Positions 1-6,235 of a stretch of DNA of 10,431 nt are shown here, in pieces. The DNA is from Gammaproteobacteria bacterium. Its GTDB lineage: Bacteria; Pseudomonadota; Gammaproteobacteria; Pseudomonadales; Halieaceae. The notes under the pieces are model-generated. The model saw nothing but the letters and a program-made list of their open reading frames with translations, was not told where the DNA came from and ran no database searches. Positions within the stretch are counted from its first letter, which is position 1. Each line of letters opens with the position of its first letter. Both the position numbers and the translations under genes were made by a program. The stretch is from contig JAOUDU010000051.1 of NCBI GenBank assembly GCA_029859085.1, positions 1 through 10,431 on the forward strand. The letters run 5' to 3'.

Positions 1-394
1 AGAGGCATCACCCACCGCCGCCGCAGGCAGCGCGCCTGCGCCGGAGGTGCCGACAACCGGGAAGATACCGGCAGGGCAACAACCGGACGGGATAATTCCG
101 ACACCAGGCCCGGCCCGCCCGGTCAGCCCGGCCACGGCTTCGCCTGCGCTCAAGCTGCCAATGGGCGCATGGCTCGGTTTTCATGACGGCGATACCCCGC
201 TGCTGGCAAAACTTGCGGTACACGACCTGGAAAGGGACAACTACATTTTCGTCAACCGCAGTGGCATCAAGATGCGCGACCTCAACAGCGCGGACTTACT
301 GCGGCTTATAGAGAACGGACTGGTGGACATCCTGGAAACCAGGTCCAACTTCCGCGACCAGATAACCCAGGCCAAGAACAAATCCGAAGATTAG
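1..394 (+). CDS. DUF1631-family protein, C-terminal fragment (5' end outside window)
   Basis: The reading frame is open from the left edge to a TAG at 392-394, so only about the last 130 residues are visible. The first part is a low-complexity Ala/Pro/Gly/Thr linker. It is followed by a compact domain with the pattern LPMGAWLGFHDGD, then YIFVNRSGIKMRDL and a leucine-rich end. This W...A-K-L...YxFVNRxGxK pattern resembles the extreme C-terminus of the large (roughly 700-800 residue) DUF1631 proteins of Pseudomonas and relatives; that is a judgement from memory. The molecular function of the family is not established. A PilZ gene follows after 27 bp on the same strand, so co-transcription is likely and a link to c-di-GMP or pilus behaviour is possible but inferred. 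An internal GTG at 47 lies in the low-complexity linker and is unlikely to be the true start. Confidence 0.7.
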   Translation, partial: EASPTAAAGSAPAPEVPTTGKIPAGQQPDGIIPTPGPARPVSPATASPALKLPMGAWLGFHDGDTPLLAKLAVHDLERDNYIFVNRSGIKMRDLNSADLLRLIENGLVDILETRSNFRDQITQAKNKSED

Positions 395-402
395 CAAGCG
401 CA

Positions 403-408
403 AAGGAG
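403..408 (+). promoter_or_regulatory. Ribosome binding site of the PilZ gene
   Basis: AAGGAG lies 13 nt before the ATG at 422. The spacing is longer than ideal. No other ATG or GTG in frame gives a better fit, and the conserved RxxxR motif begins only six residues into the protein, so the 422 start is retained. Confidence 0.5.
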
Positions 409-421
409 AGGAACCGGGGCA

Positions 422-781
422 ATGCAAGAAGAGCAACGAAGGCACCTGCGACTGCCGGTTGAAAGTACTGTTTTTATCGAACTGGTTTCGCCCGGTGTTG
501 GCAGGGCCGATTCCGGCAAGGTTGCAATCTGTAAGACCCTGGATGTATCGCGCGGCGGGCTGCGGGTCAGCCTGGAGCACGAACTCGTGGTCGGGGCCAT
601 CCTGCAGATCGGCGTGGAGCTGCCACACAGCCAGGATACGCTCTACCTGGCGGGGGAAGTGAGGTGGTGCCTGGCCAATCGCGCGCCGGACACCGGCTGG
701 TCAGCCGGGTTCGCGATTCTGAACGCCGGCGACTCGGATATAGACCGCTGGGTGGCGCTGCTGGCCGATATGGAGAGCTGA
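422..781 (+). CDS. PilZ-domain c-di-GMP-binding protein
   Basis: This 119-residue protein is essentially a single PilZ domain. Both ligand-binding signatures are present: an RxxxR motif at residues 6-10 (RRHLR) and a DxSxxG motif at residues 41-46 (DVSRGG), followed by the usual beta-barrel strands. Binding of cyclic di-GMP is therefore predicted, unlike the degenerate PilZ of type IV pilus biogenesis, which lacks these residues. No signal peptide or transmembrane segment is seen, so it is probably cytosolic. It follows the DUF1631 gene by 27 bp and converges on a PilU-like ATPase gene. A role in c-di-GMP control of pili or surface growth fits the context but is inference. Single-domain PilZ proteins act on many targets, so the effector partner cannot be named. 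Confidence 0.88.
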   Translation: MQEEQRRHLRLPVESTVFIELVSPGVGRADSGKVAICKTLDVSRGGLRVSLEHELVVGAILQIGVELPHSQDTLYLAGEVRWCLANRAPDTGWSAGFAILNAGDSDIDRWVALLADMES

Positions 782-785
782 GGGA

Positions 786-803
786 GCCTCCTGCCGAGGC
801 AGG
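786..803. terminator. GC-rich hairpin between convergent stops (possible bidirectional terminator)
   Basis: The 28-bp gap between the PilZ stop and the pilU stop holds two overlapping, mutually exclusive small hairpins: GCCTC (786-790) with GAGGC (796-800), and CCTGC (790-794) with GCAGG (799-803). Neither is followed by a clear T-run on either strand. Termination is suggested mainly by position. Confidence 0.28.
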
Positions 804-809
804 GCAGGC

Positions 810-1952
810 CTAGATGTAGGTGCCCTTGTTGTCATCGTCCAGGTCGGCAAGGCTGAAGCTTCCCGGACCGCCTCCACCGCCGCCCTTGTGCTCCTCCTTG
901 GCGAACTTGATTTTCAGTCGGACATTGTTGGCCGAGTCTGAATTGCGGACGGCCTCCTCCTCCGAGATGAGGCCCTGCTGGTAAAGTTCGAACAACGCGG
1001 TATCGAAGGTTTTCATCCCGATATTTTCCGACTTGCGCATCACCTCCTTGACGCCCTCGATCTCACCCTTGAGGATAAGGTCGGCGACCAGCGGAGTGCC
1101 CAGCAACACCTCGATAGCGGCGCAGCGCTTGCCATCCACGGTGGGTATAAGGCGCTGTGAGACAAAGGCCTGGATGTTCAGTGACAGGTCCATCAGCAGC
1201 TGCGCGCGCCGCTCTTCCGGGAAGAAATTGATAATCCGGTCCAGTGCCTGGTTGGCGTTATTGGCATGCAGGGTGGAGATGCAGAGGTGGCCGGTTTCGG
1301 CAAAGGCGATCGCATGCTCCATGGTTTCCCGATCGCGGATCTCGCCGATAAGGATGACGTCCGGCGCCTGCCGCAGGGTATTTTTCAGCGCATTGTGCCA
1401 GCTGCGGGTATCCACCCCCACCTCCCGCTGGTTGACGATGGATTTCTTGTGGGTGTGCACGTATTCGATCGGGTCCTCAATGGTCACGATATGGCCGCTG
1501 CTGTTGCTGTTGCGATAGTCGATCAGGGCCGCCAGGGAAGTGGACTTACCCGAACCGGTCGCGCCCACAAACAACACCAGGCCGCGCTTGCGCATCATCA
1601 CCTCGGTGAGTATCGGTGGGAGGCGCAGATCCTGCCAGTTGGGAATGTCCGCGACGATATTGCGCGCCACGATACCCACCTCGTTGCGCTGCACGAAAAT
1701 ATTTACCCGAAACCTGCCGTAGCCGGAGACCGAGGTCGCCAGGTTCATTTCCAGCTCCTGTTCGAAGTCGGCCCGCTGGGTCGCATCCATCAGTTCGTTG
1801 GCGATCTCCCTGATCTCGCCAGGCTGCATGATGTCGCTGGCAATCGGCTTGAGCTGCCCCTGGAATTTCGCGCAGGGCGGTGCCCCGGTACTCAGGTAGA
1901 GGTCGGATCCGCCCTCAGACGACAGTATCTTGAGCCATTCGGTAATTCTCAC
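810..1952 (-). CDS. pilU: PilU-like type IV pilus retraction ATPase (PilT/PilU family)
   Basis: This is a complete 380-residue secretion-superfamily ATPase. The order is an N-terminal PAS-like region (SEGGSDLYLSTGAPP at 12-26), Walker A GATGSGKS at 130-137, Asp box TIEDPIEY at 157-164, Walker B PDVILIGEIRD at 197-207, and a His box ending TLHANNA at 227-233. The C-terminal pattern (ADLILKGEI, then GMKTFDTALFELY) is that of PilU, and PilT's AIRNLIRE motif is absent. PilU-type proteins work at the inner-membrane base of type IVa pili, where they assist PilT in retraction. The GTG start at 1952 gives MRITEWLK, which aligns with the usual PilU N-terminus and length (about 382). A GGGGGAAG stretch lies just upstream. 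The frame stays open to 2135, but that extension is low-complexity Pro/Gly/Ala and is rejected. The C-terminus is unusual: six glycines (codons 867-884) and then an acidic tail LADLDDDN. No pilT lies beside it here, so a third PilT/PilU paralog is possible. Confidence 0.85.
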   Translation of the reverse strand: MRITEWLKILSSEGGSDLYLSTGAPPCAKFQGQLKPIASDIMQPGEIREIANELMDATQRADFEQELEMNLATSVSGYGRFRVNIFVQRNEVGIVARNIVADIPNWQDLRLPPILTEVMMRKRGLVLFVGATGSGKSTSLAALIDYRNSNSSGHIVTIEDPIEYVHTHKKSIVNQREVGVDTRSWHNALKNTLRQAPDVILIGEIRDRETMEHAIAFAETGHLCISTLHANNANQALDRIINFFPEERRAQLLMDLSLNIQAFVSQRLIPTVDGKRCAAIEVLLGTPLVADLILKGEIEGVKEVMRKSENIGMKTFDTALFELYQQGLISEEEAVRNSDSANNVRLKIKFAKEEHKGGGGGGPGSFSLADLDDDNKGTYI

Positions 1953-1994
1953 TCCACTTCCCCCGGTTCTGGTGGCCCGCGCTTGAACAGGCCG

Positions 1995-2000
1995 TTTATA
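1995..2000 (-). promoter_or_regulatory. Candidate -10 box for the pilU-like gene
   Basis: On the minus strand this reads TATAAA, 42 nt upstream of the GTG start, which would give a leader of roughly 35 nt. No convincing -35 hexamer is present at 16-18 nt spacing, so this is a weak call. An activator-dependent promoter would fit but is not shown. Confidence 0.25.
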
Positions 2001-2009
2001 GTTGACGCT

Positions 2010-2063
2010 GGCACCGCCGGGGCCAGCCGCCGGTGCCCCACCGGTCGCCCGCCCGGGCACCGG
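2010..2063. repeat. Alternating inverted repeats in the divergent pilU/phosphotransferase region
   Basis: CCGGTGCCC at 2030-2038 is a perfect 9-bp inverted partner of GGGCACCGG at 2055-2063, with 16 nt between. The shorter GGCACCG at 2010-2016 can also pair with CGGTGCC at 2031-2037. The three elements therefore form two competing hairpins that share the middle arm. They lie between two divergent genes and upstream of both start codons. They could be operator half-sites or alternative RNA structures. GC-rich composition makes chance pairing less surprising. Confidence 0.45.
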
Positions 2064-2134
2064 TACTGTAGCATCTTGGGGCGGCGGGACAAGTGATCCC
2101 GGGCTGCGCGGTAGCGGTACTACAGCGACCCACA

Positions 2135-2140
2135 TATACT
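2135..2140 (+). promoter_or_regulatory. Candidate -10 box for the phosphotransferase gene
   Basis: TATACT differs from the sigma70 consensus at one position and stands out in a GC-rich region. It would place the transcript start near 2147, about 26 nt before the GTG at 2173. No good -35 box is seen at standard spacing. Confidence 0.38.
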
Positions 2141-2172
2141 ACACGCGACTAGAGCCGGCCAGGTACCGCCCC

Positions 2173-3237
2173 GTGGACAACGAACGCCCCACACCGCTTG
2201 TAGAGGACATCGAAACAACCCGGCGCAAGCTGGAATCCTGGCTGTCCCTGCAGCGGGGACAGGAGGTGCACATCCCCGCGCTGACGATACCCGAGTCCAG
2301 CGGCATGTCCAACGTCACCCTGCTGTTTGATGCACATTGGCAGGAGGGCGGCCAGAGCCGCAGCGAGGCCTGTGTCGGTCGCCTGCAGCCACAGATCGAG
2401 CGCCCGGTGTTCCCGGCCTATGACCTCGGCCTGCAGTACGAGGTCATGGCCAGCCTCGGTCGCCACAGCGACATCCCGGTACCCGAGCTGCGGGGCCTGG
2501 AACTGGACCCGTCCCTGCTGGGGGTACAGTTTTACCTGATGAAGCGCACCCCCGGCCGGATTCCCCCGGATATGCCGCCCTACAACATGGACGGGTGGAT
2601 GGTGCACGAAACCTCCGGGCAGCAGAGGGCGGCCATGTGGCGCGCGGCGGTGGACACCATGGGGCAGATTCATCGCCTGGACCACAGGGCGCTGGGCTTT
2701 GGCCACCTCGAGGTGGCCGGCACCACCCCCCTGCAACAGCAGCTGGGCTACTGGCAGGGCTACCTGGACTGGGCGCTCGAAGGCGGCGGCCACGCCATCT
2801 GCCAGGCCGCCCTGGACTGGCTGCAGGCCAGCCAGCCGGCCGCGGAACCCACGGTGCTGTGCTGGGGTGATTCGCGCCTGGGCAACATTATTTTCACGGA
2901 ATCCCTCGACGGGATTGCCGCGGTGCTCGACTGGGAGATGGCCGTGCTGGGAAACCCGGTGCAGGACCTGGCCTGGTTCAACTACCTCGATGCCACATTC
3001 TCCGAGGGCCTGGGCATGCCCAGGCTGGCGGGCTTACCCGGCTATGAGGAAACCATCAGCCAGTGGGAGCAGGCGTCGGGACATTCCGCCCGCGACTACG
3101 ACTACTACCTGGTTTTCGCGGGGATGCGCTACGCACTTATACTCTCGCGCATCATGCTCGCAACCGGCCAGTTGGAACAGGTCCAGGGCAGCTTCGCCTG
3201 CCAGCTGTTAGAAAAAACCATGCAGCGGCTGGCCTGA
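2173..3237 (+). CDS. Phosphotransferase-family protein (APH / aminoglycoside-phosphotransferase fold)
   Basis: This 354-residue protein has the APH-type kinase fold also found in homoserine kinase, choline kinase and the N-terminal domain of ACAD10-like proteins. The catalytic loop reads CWGDSRLGNIIF, with the presumed base Asp233 and metal ligand Asn238. The metal-binding DFG-like motif is VLDWEMA, with Asp253, followed by GNPVQDLAWF. The His of the usual HGD is replaced by Trp, which I recall as common in environmental members of this family. The substrate is unknown, and the neighbours do not suggest antibiotic resistance. The GTG start at 2173 has a partial AGG ribosome site at 2161-2163. 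The frame extends back to 2002, but that region contains the inverted repeats, the candidate -10 box and low-complexity sequence, so it is rejected. The gene is divergent from the pilU-like gene and separated from gshA by 181 bp, so it is probably its own transcription unit. Confidence 0.82.
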   Translation: MDNERPTPLVEDIETTRRKLESWLSLQRGQEVHIPALTIPESSGMSNVTLLFDAHWQEGGQSRSEACVGRLQPQIERPVFPAYDLGLQYEVMASLGRHSDIPVPELRGLELDPSLLGVQFYLMKRTPGRIPPDMPPYNMDGWMVHETSGQQRAAMWRAAVDTMGQIHRLDHRALGFGHLEVAGTTPLQQQLGYWQGYLDWALEGGGHAICQAALDWLQASQPAAEPTVLCWGDSRLGNIIFTESLDGIAAVLDWEMAVLGNPVQDLAWFNYLDATFSEGLGMPRLAGLPGYEETISQWEQASGHSARDYDYYLVFAGMRYALILSRIMLATGQLEQVQGSFACQLLEKTMQRLA

Positions 3238-3241
3238 CCCA

Positions 3242-3257
3242 CGCCCCGCAGGGGGCG
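3242..3257 (+). terminator. Short GC hairpin after the phosphotransferase gene
   Basis: CGCCCC (3242-3247) pairs with GGGGCG (3252-3257) across a 4-nt loop, beginning 5 nt after the TGA at 3235-3237. No T-run follows, so intrinsic termination is doubtful. The position right after a stop is the main support. Confidence 0.25.
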
Positions 3258-3277
3258 CGCTCGGTGCGCCTGTACTC

Positions 3278-3303
3278 CACAAGTAGGGAAATATACACTT
3301 GTG
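3278..3303. promoter_or_regulatory. Inverted repeat around a candidate -10 box upstream of gshA
   Basis: CACAAGT at 3278-3284 and ACTTGTG at 3297-3303 are perfect 7-bp inverted repeats with 12 nt between and a 19-bp centre-to-centre distance, about two helical turns. The AT-rich spacer contains ATATACA (3291-3297), a plausible -10 element in an otherwise GC-rich region. A transcript from it would have a leader of roughly 115 nt before the gshA start. No good -35 is visible. The layout suits an operator covering the promoter of the gshA run, but no regulator can be named. Just downstream, two near-identical 9-mers (ACCGGCGGT at 3312-3320, ACCGGCGGC at 3321-3329) lie in tandem. Confidence 0.42.
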
Positions 3304-3406
3304 ACCCGCGAACCGGCGGTACCGGCGGCACTATCCGGGGCCCGGGGCAAAAATCGCAGTCAATGGATGGCGCTGCCCGATTCCCTGCCGAACCGCAAAG
3401 GACTAA

Positions 3407-3412
3407 AAGGAG
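3407..3412 (+). promoter_or_regulatory. Strong ribosome binding site that fixes the TTG start of gshA
   Basis: AAGGAG is followed by a 6-nt spacer and then TTG at 3419. This ideal spacing, with no nearby ATG or GTG, decides the start. The next in-frame ATG (codon 20) would leave only five residues before the catalytic RRGLEKE motif. Confidence 0.75.
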
Positions 3413-3418
3413 TTCCAC

Positions 3419-5005
3419 TTGCCCTCCCATTTGCAATCCCAGCTCAAGGCACTGGCAGACCCCGCTTCGCTCGCCATGCTCAGGTCCATCCGGCGCGGGC
3501 TGGAGAAGGAGAGCCTGCGGATTACCCCGGACGGCAGGCTGGCGCAGACGCCACACCCCGCCGGCCTGGGCTCGGCCCTGACCCACGGCTATATCACCAC
3601 CGATTACTCTGAAGCCCTGCTGGAATTCATCACCCCGGTAAGTACCGGTATCGAGCAGAGCATCGAGACCCTGGAAAACATCCACAGCTTCACGTACCGG
3701 CATCTGGGCGACGAAATGTTATGGGCGGCCAGCATGCCCTGCATCATGACCGGGGACGAGGGCATTCCGGTGGCACGCTACGGCAGCTCCAACGTGGCGC
3801 GCATGAAAACCGTATACCGGGTCGGACTGGGGCATCGCTACGGCAGGCTGATGCAGGCCATCGCCGGCATCCACTACAATTTTTCCATGCCGGATGCGTT
3901 CTGGGAACAGGCCTGGGAAACGGAGGGGAGCCCCGGTGAGCTGCAGGATTACATCAGCACCCGCTACCTCGGCCTGATCCGCAACTTCCGCCGCCATTCC
4001 TGGCTGCTGATCTACCTGTTCGGCGCCTCGCCCGCCATTTGCGCCAGCTTCCTGCGGGGCCGCGAGAATCCCGGCCTGCTGCCCTTCGATGAGCAGGGCC
4101 GCAGCCTGCACCTGCCCCATGGCACCGCCCTGCGGATGGGCGACCTGGGCTATAGCAGCGCCGCCCAACAGGACCTGAACGTCTGCTATAACTGCCTCGA
4201 CAACTATGTCGAGACCCTGCGCGCGGCAATCCTGCGCCCCCACCCCGGCTATCGCGACATTCCCCGGGGCCAGGAGGGTGACTACCAGCAGTTGAGCGAC
4301 AGCCTGCTGCAGATTGAGAACGAATTTTACAGCCCGATCCGCCCCAAGCGCGTCACCCGCCCCGGCGAAACCCCCCTCACGGCACTGCATCGGCGCGGCA
4401 TCGAGTACATCGAGGTTCGCTGTATCGATGTCAGCCCCTTCCTGAGTGTAGGCATCGAAGCCAGCCAGATGCGTTTCCTGGATACCTTCCTGCTGTACTG
4501 CCTGCTGGAGGAGAGCCCGCCCTGCAATGACGCGGAGCAGGCCGCCCAGGCCGCCAACCTGGAGGCGGTGGTGAATCGCGGCAGGATGCCGGGCCTGCAG
4601 CTGCAGACAGCTGCCGGGGAGCAGCCCCTGACCGCCTGTGCCGAGGCCCTGTTTGCCAGCCTGCGCCCCATTGCCGACCTGCTGGATACCGCCAACCAGT
4701 CGAGCCGGTACAGCGCCAGCCTGAAGCTGCAGGCGGCGGCGGTGGCCGACCCGGAGCTGACACCATCGGCCCGGGTATTGCGGGAAATGCGCGAGCGGGA
4801 ACTGCCATTTTTCCGCCTCGCCATGGCCTACAGCGAGCAGTGGGCAGATTATTTCCGGGCCCGCAAGCTGAGCCCGCAGGTACAGGCGGACTTTGAAGAG
4901 GAAACCCGGCGTTCACTGCGTGCACAGCGAGAGATCGAGGCGGCGGACGACGCCAGTTTCGCCGGCTACCTGGACGCTTATTTTGCCCAGTACAGGGCGC
5001 TGTAA
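3419..5005 (+). CDS. gshA: Glutamate-cysteine ligase GshA
   Basis: This 528-residue protein is close to the roughly 518 residues of the proteobacterial (E. coli-type) enzyme. It catalyses the ATP-dependent joining of L-glutamate and L-cysteine to gamma-glutamylcysteine, the first and rate-limiting step of glutathione synthesis in the cytosol. Family landmarks are clear: RRGLEKESLRI at 25-35, with the metal and substrate glutamates Glu29 and Glu31; YITTDYSEALLEFITP at 58-73; and GIHYNFSMP at 150-158. Later motifs include SSAAQQDLNVCYN and YIEVRCIDVSPF. It begins with TTG behind a strong ribosome site. It heads a co-directional run with acpH, dsbB and rsd (gaps of 35, 46 and 15 bp), so a shared transcript is likely. 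Glutathione feedback inhibition is known for the family but cannot be read from the sequence. gshB is not in this window. Confidence 0.97.
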   Translation: MPSHLQSQLKALADPASLAMLRSIRRGLEKESLRITPDGRLAQTPHPAGLGSALTHGYITTDYSEALLEFITPVSTGIEQSIETLENIHSFTYRHLGDEMLWAASMPCIMTGDEGIPVARYGSSNVARMKTVYRVGLGHRYGRLMQAIAGIHYNFSMPDAFWEQAWETEGSPGELQDYISTRYLGLIRNFRRHSWLLIYLFGASPAICASFLRGRENPGLLPFDEQGRSLHLPHGTALRMGDLGYSSAAQQDLNVCYNCLDNYVETLRAAILRPHPGYRDIPRGQEGDYQQLSDSLLQIENEFYSPIRPKRVTRPGETPLTALHRRGIEYIEVRCIDVSPFLSVGIEASQMRFLDTFLLYCLLEESPPCNDAEQAAQAANLEAVVNRGRMPGLQLQTAAGEQPLTACAEALFASLRPIADLLDTANQSSRYSASLKLQAAAVADPELTPSARVLREMRERELPFFRLAMAYSEQWADYFRARKLSPQVQADFEEETRRSLRAQREIEAADDASFAGYLDAYFAQYRAL

Positions 5006-5040
5006 GCGATCGTGCGCATCGACCCCGCGGGACACCGGGC

Positions 5041-5676
5041 TTGAATTTCCTTGCTCACTTCCACCTGGCATGGCCGGATGAGGGCCTGGTGGCAGGAGGG
5101 CTGGAGGGGGACTACTACAAAGGACCGTTGCGGGGAGAACTGCCACAGGCCATCGAGAGCGGCGTGCGCCTGCATCGCGCCGTGGATGCCTACACCGACA
5201 GCCACCCCCTGGTTGCACAGCTGCGCCGCGATTTTCCCCGCGGCCTGCGCCGATTCGCGGGAATCCTGATCGACCTGAGTTTTGATCATTTCCTCAGCAT
5301 TTACTGGAAGGACTACTGCGATGTACCGCTGGGGAAGTTCAATGCCGGCGTATATCGGGCCCTGCAGGCCCAGGAGCAGGCCCTGAGCGCCGGCTCCCGC
5401 AGGATGCTGGCACGGATGGTGGAGCATGACCTGCTCGGCCTGTACCTGGACTGGGAAACCGTGCCGGCCAGCGCCGCTCGCATCGGCCAGCGCTTCCGCG
5501 GGTCGAACCCCCTGGCCGACGTGGGCGTTGCGCTCGCCCCCGCCCGGGACAGGATGGAGCAGGCTTTCCTGGGATTCTATCCCGACCTGCTGGCCTTCAG
5601 CGCGGACCGCTGTCGGGAACTGAACCTGGCAGAGTTCCCAGCATCGGACATTGCACCCGGCCTAAAAAGCACCTAA
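5041..5676 (+). CDS. acpH: Acyl carrier protein phosphodiesterase AcpH (DUF479 family)
   Basis: This 211-residue protein matches the AcpH/YajB family, whose E. coli member is 193 residues. It starts with the diagnostic MNFLAHFHLA. It carries conserved acidic and histidine positions: GD at 23-24, LHRAVDAYTD at 44-53, and D78 with DHFL at 82-85, consistent with the HD-like metal site of this family. AcpH hydrolyses the 4'-phosphopantetheine arm from holo-ACP to give apo-ACP, in the cytosol. The start is TTG at 5041: no ATG or GTG lies in frame between the gshA stop and this codon, and MNFLAH aligns exactly with the family. No good Shine-Dalgarno sequence is seen (only a GGGAC-like stretch), so expression may be low or depend on read-through from gshA. 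Its place between gshA and dsbB has no obvious biochemical logic. Confidence 0.9.
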   Translation: MNFLAHFHLAWPDEGLVAGGLEGDYYKGPLRGELPQAIESGVRLHRAVDAYTDSHPLVAQLRRDFPRGLRRFAGILIDLSFDHFLSIYWKDYCDVPLGKFNAGVYRALQAQEQALSAGSRRMLARMVEHDLLGLYLDWETVPASAARIGQRFRGSNPLADVGVALAPARDRMEQAFLGFYPDLLAFSADRCRELNLAEFPASDIAPGLKST

Positions 5677-5722
5677 CTTAGCCCCCACCAGGCCAGACCA
5701 CAGCCACAGGACAACCCCGACA

Positions 5723-6220
5723 ATGCTGCAATCACTCTCCCCGCGACTCGTGTTTTTCGGTCTCGCCCTGATGGCTCTCATCGCGCTGGTGTTTGCCCGT
5801 TTCTACCTGCAGGAGGCCCTGGGCCTGCCGCCCTGTCCCCTGTGCATGACCCAGCGGGTGTTCGTGGTGCTCTGGGGCAGTATCGCCCTGCTCGCGGCCC
5901 TGCACAATCCAGCGGCTGTGGGGCGACGGATATACGCCGGCCTGTGCGCGCTGGCCGCGGTGGCCGGCGCCGCCGTGGCGATCCGCCACGTCTGGATCCA
6001 GCACCTGCCACCGGACCAGGTCCCCGCCTGTGGCCCCAGCCTCGAATACATGCTGGAGACACTGCCATTCAGCGAAACCCTCGAGCTGGTGTTCATGGGA
6101 GACGGCAACTGCGCCGATATCCAGTGGACATTTTTGGGACTGAGTATCCCCGAGCAGACCCTGGTAATGGCCGCAGCGGTGTTACTGGTGTGCATGTGGC
6201 AGGTCTTTCGAAAACAGTAA
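5723..6220 (+). CDS. dsbB: Disulfide bond formation protein DsbB
   Basis: This 165-residue inner-membrane protein re-oxidises periplasmic DsbA and passes electrons to quinones. Four hydrophobic segments are visible at about 9-29, 45-60, 70-89 and 146-162. Both redox pairs are intact: CPLC at 38-41 in the first periplasmic loop, and Cys103 with Cys130 in the second. This matches the E. coli layout (Cys41/44 and 104/130). Arg45, just after CPLCMTQ, corresponds to the conserved arginine linked to quinone interaction. The ATG at 5723 has only a modest AGGAC at 5708-5712. The neighbour rsd follows after 15 bp. DsbB next to AlgQ is, from memory, also the arrangement in Pseudomonas (dsbH-algQ). Two non-conserved cysteines, 75 and 157, lie in membrane segments and are unlikely to be catalytic. 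Confidence 0.95.
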   Translation: MLQSLSPRLVFFGLALMALIALVFARFYLQEALGLPPCPLCMTQRVFVVLWGSIALLAALHNPAAVGRRIYAGLCALAAVAGAAVAIRHVWIQHLPPDQVPACGPSLEYMLETLPFSETLELVFMGDGNCADIQWTFLGLSIPEQTLVMAAAVLLVCMWQVFRKQ

Positions 6221-6223
6221 TGC

Positions 6224-6229
6224 AGGAGG
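6224..6229 (+). promoter_or_regulatory. Consensus ribosome binding site of rsd
   Basis: A full AGGAGG sits 6 nt before the ATG at 6236, just after the dsbB stop. It is the strongest ribosome site in the gshA-rsd run and contrasts with the weak sites of acpH and dsbB. Rsd may therefore be made in larger amounts from the shared message. Confidence 0.7.
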
Positions 6230-6235
6230 CACGGC

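Noticed and set aside
1953..2135. 61-residue upstream extension of the pilU-like ORF
   Set aside because: It is Pro/Gly/Ala-rich and lies over the inverted repeats, and the family length and N-terminus fit GTG 1952.
2002..2172. 57-residue upstream extension of the phosphotransferase ORF
   Set aside because: It is low-complexity and contains the candidate -10 box. The codons reflect the GC-rich intergenic repeats rather than a protein domain.
2173..3237. Aminoglycoside resistance gene
   Set aside because: Only the fold is shared. There are no mobile elements or resistance genes nearby, and the motif variants fit environmental phosphotransferase-family proteins better.
5019..5031. 13-mer TCGACCCCGCGGG repeated at 7624-7636, both in intergenic DNA
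   Set aside because: One shared GC-rich 13-mer is expected by chance in a 10-kb GC-rich window. The surrounding bases differ and no third copy was noticed.
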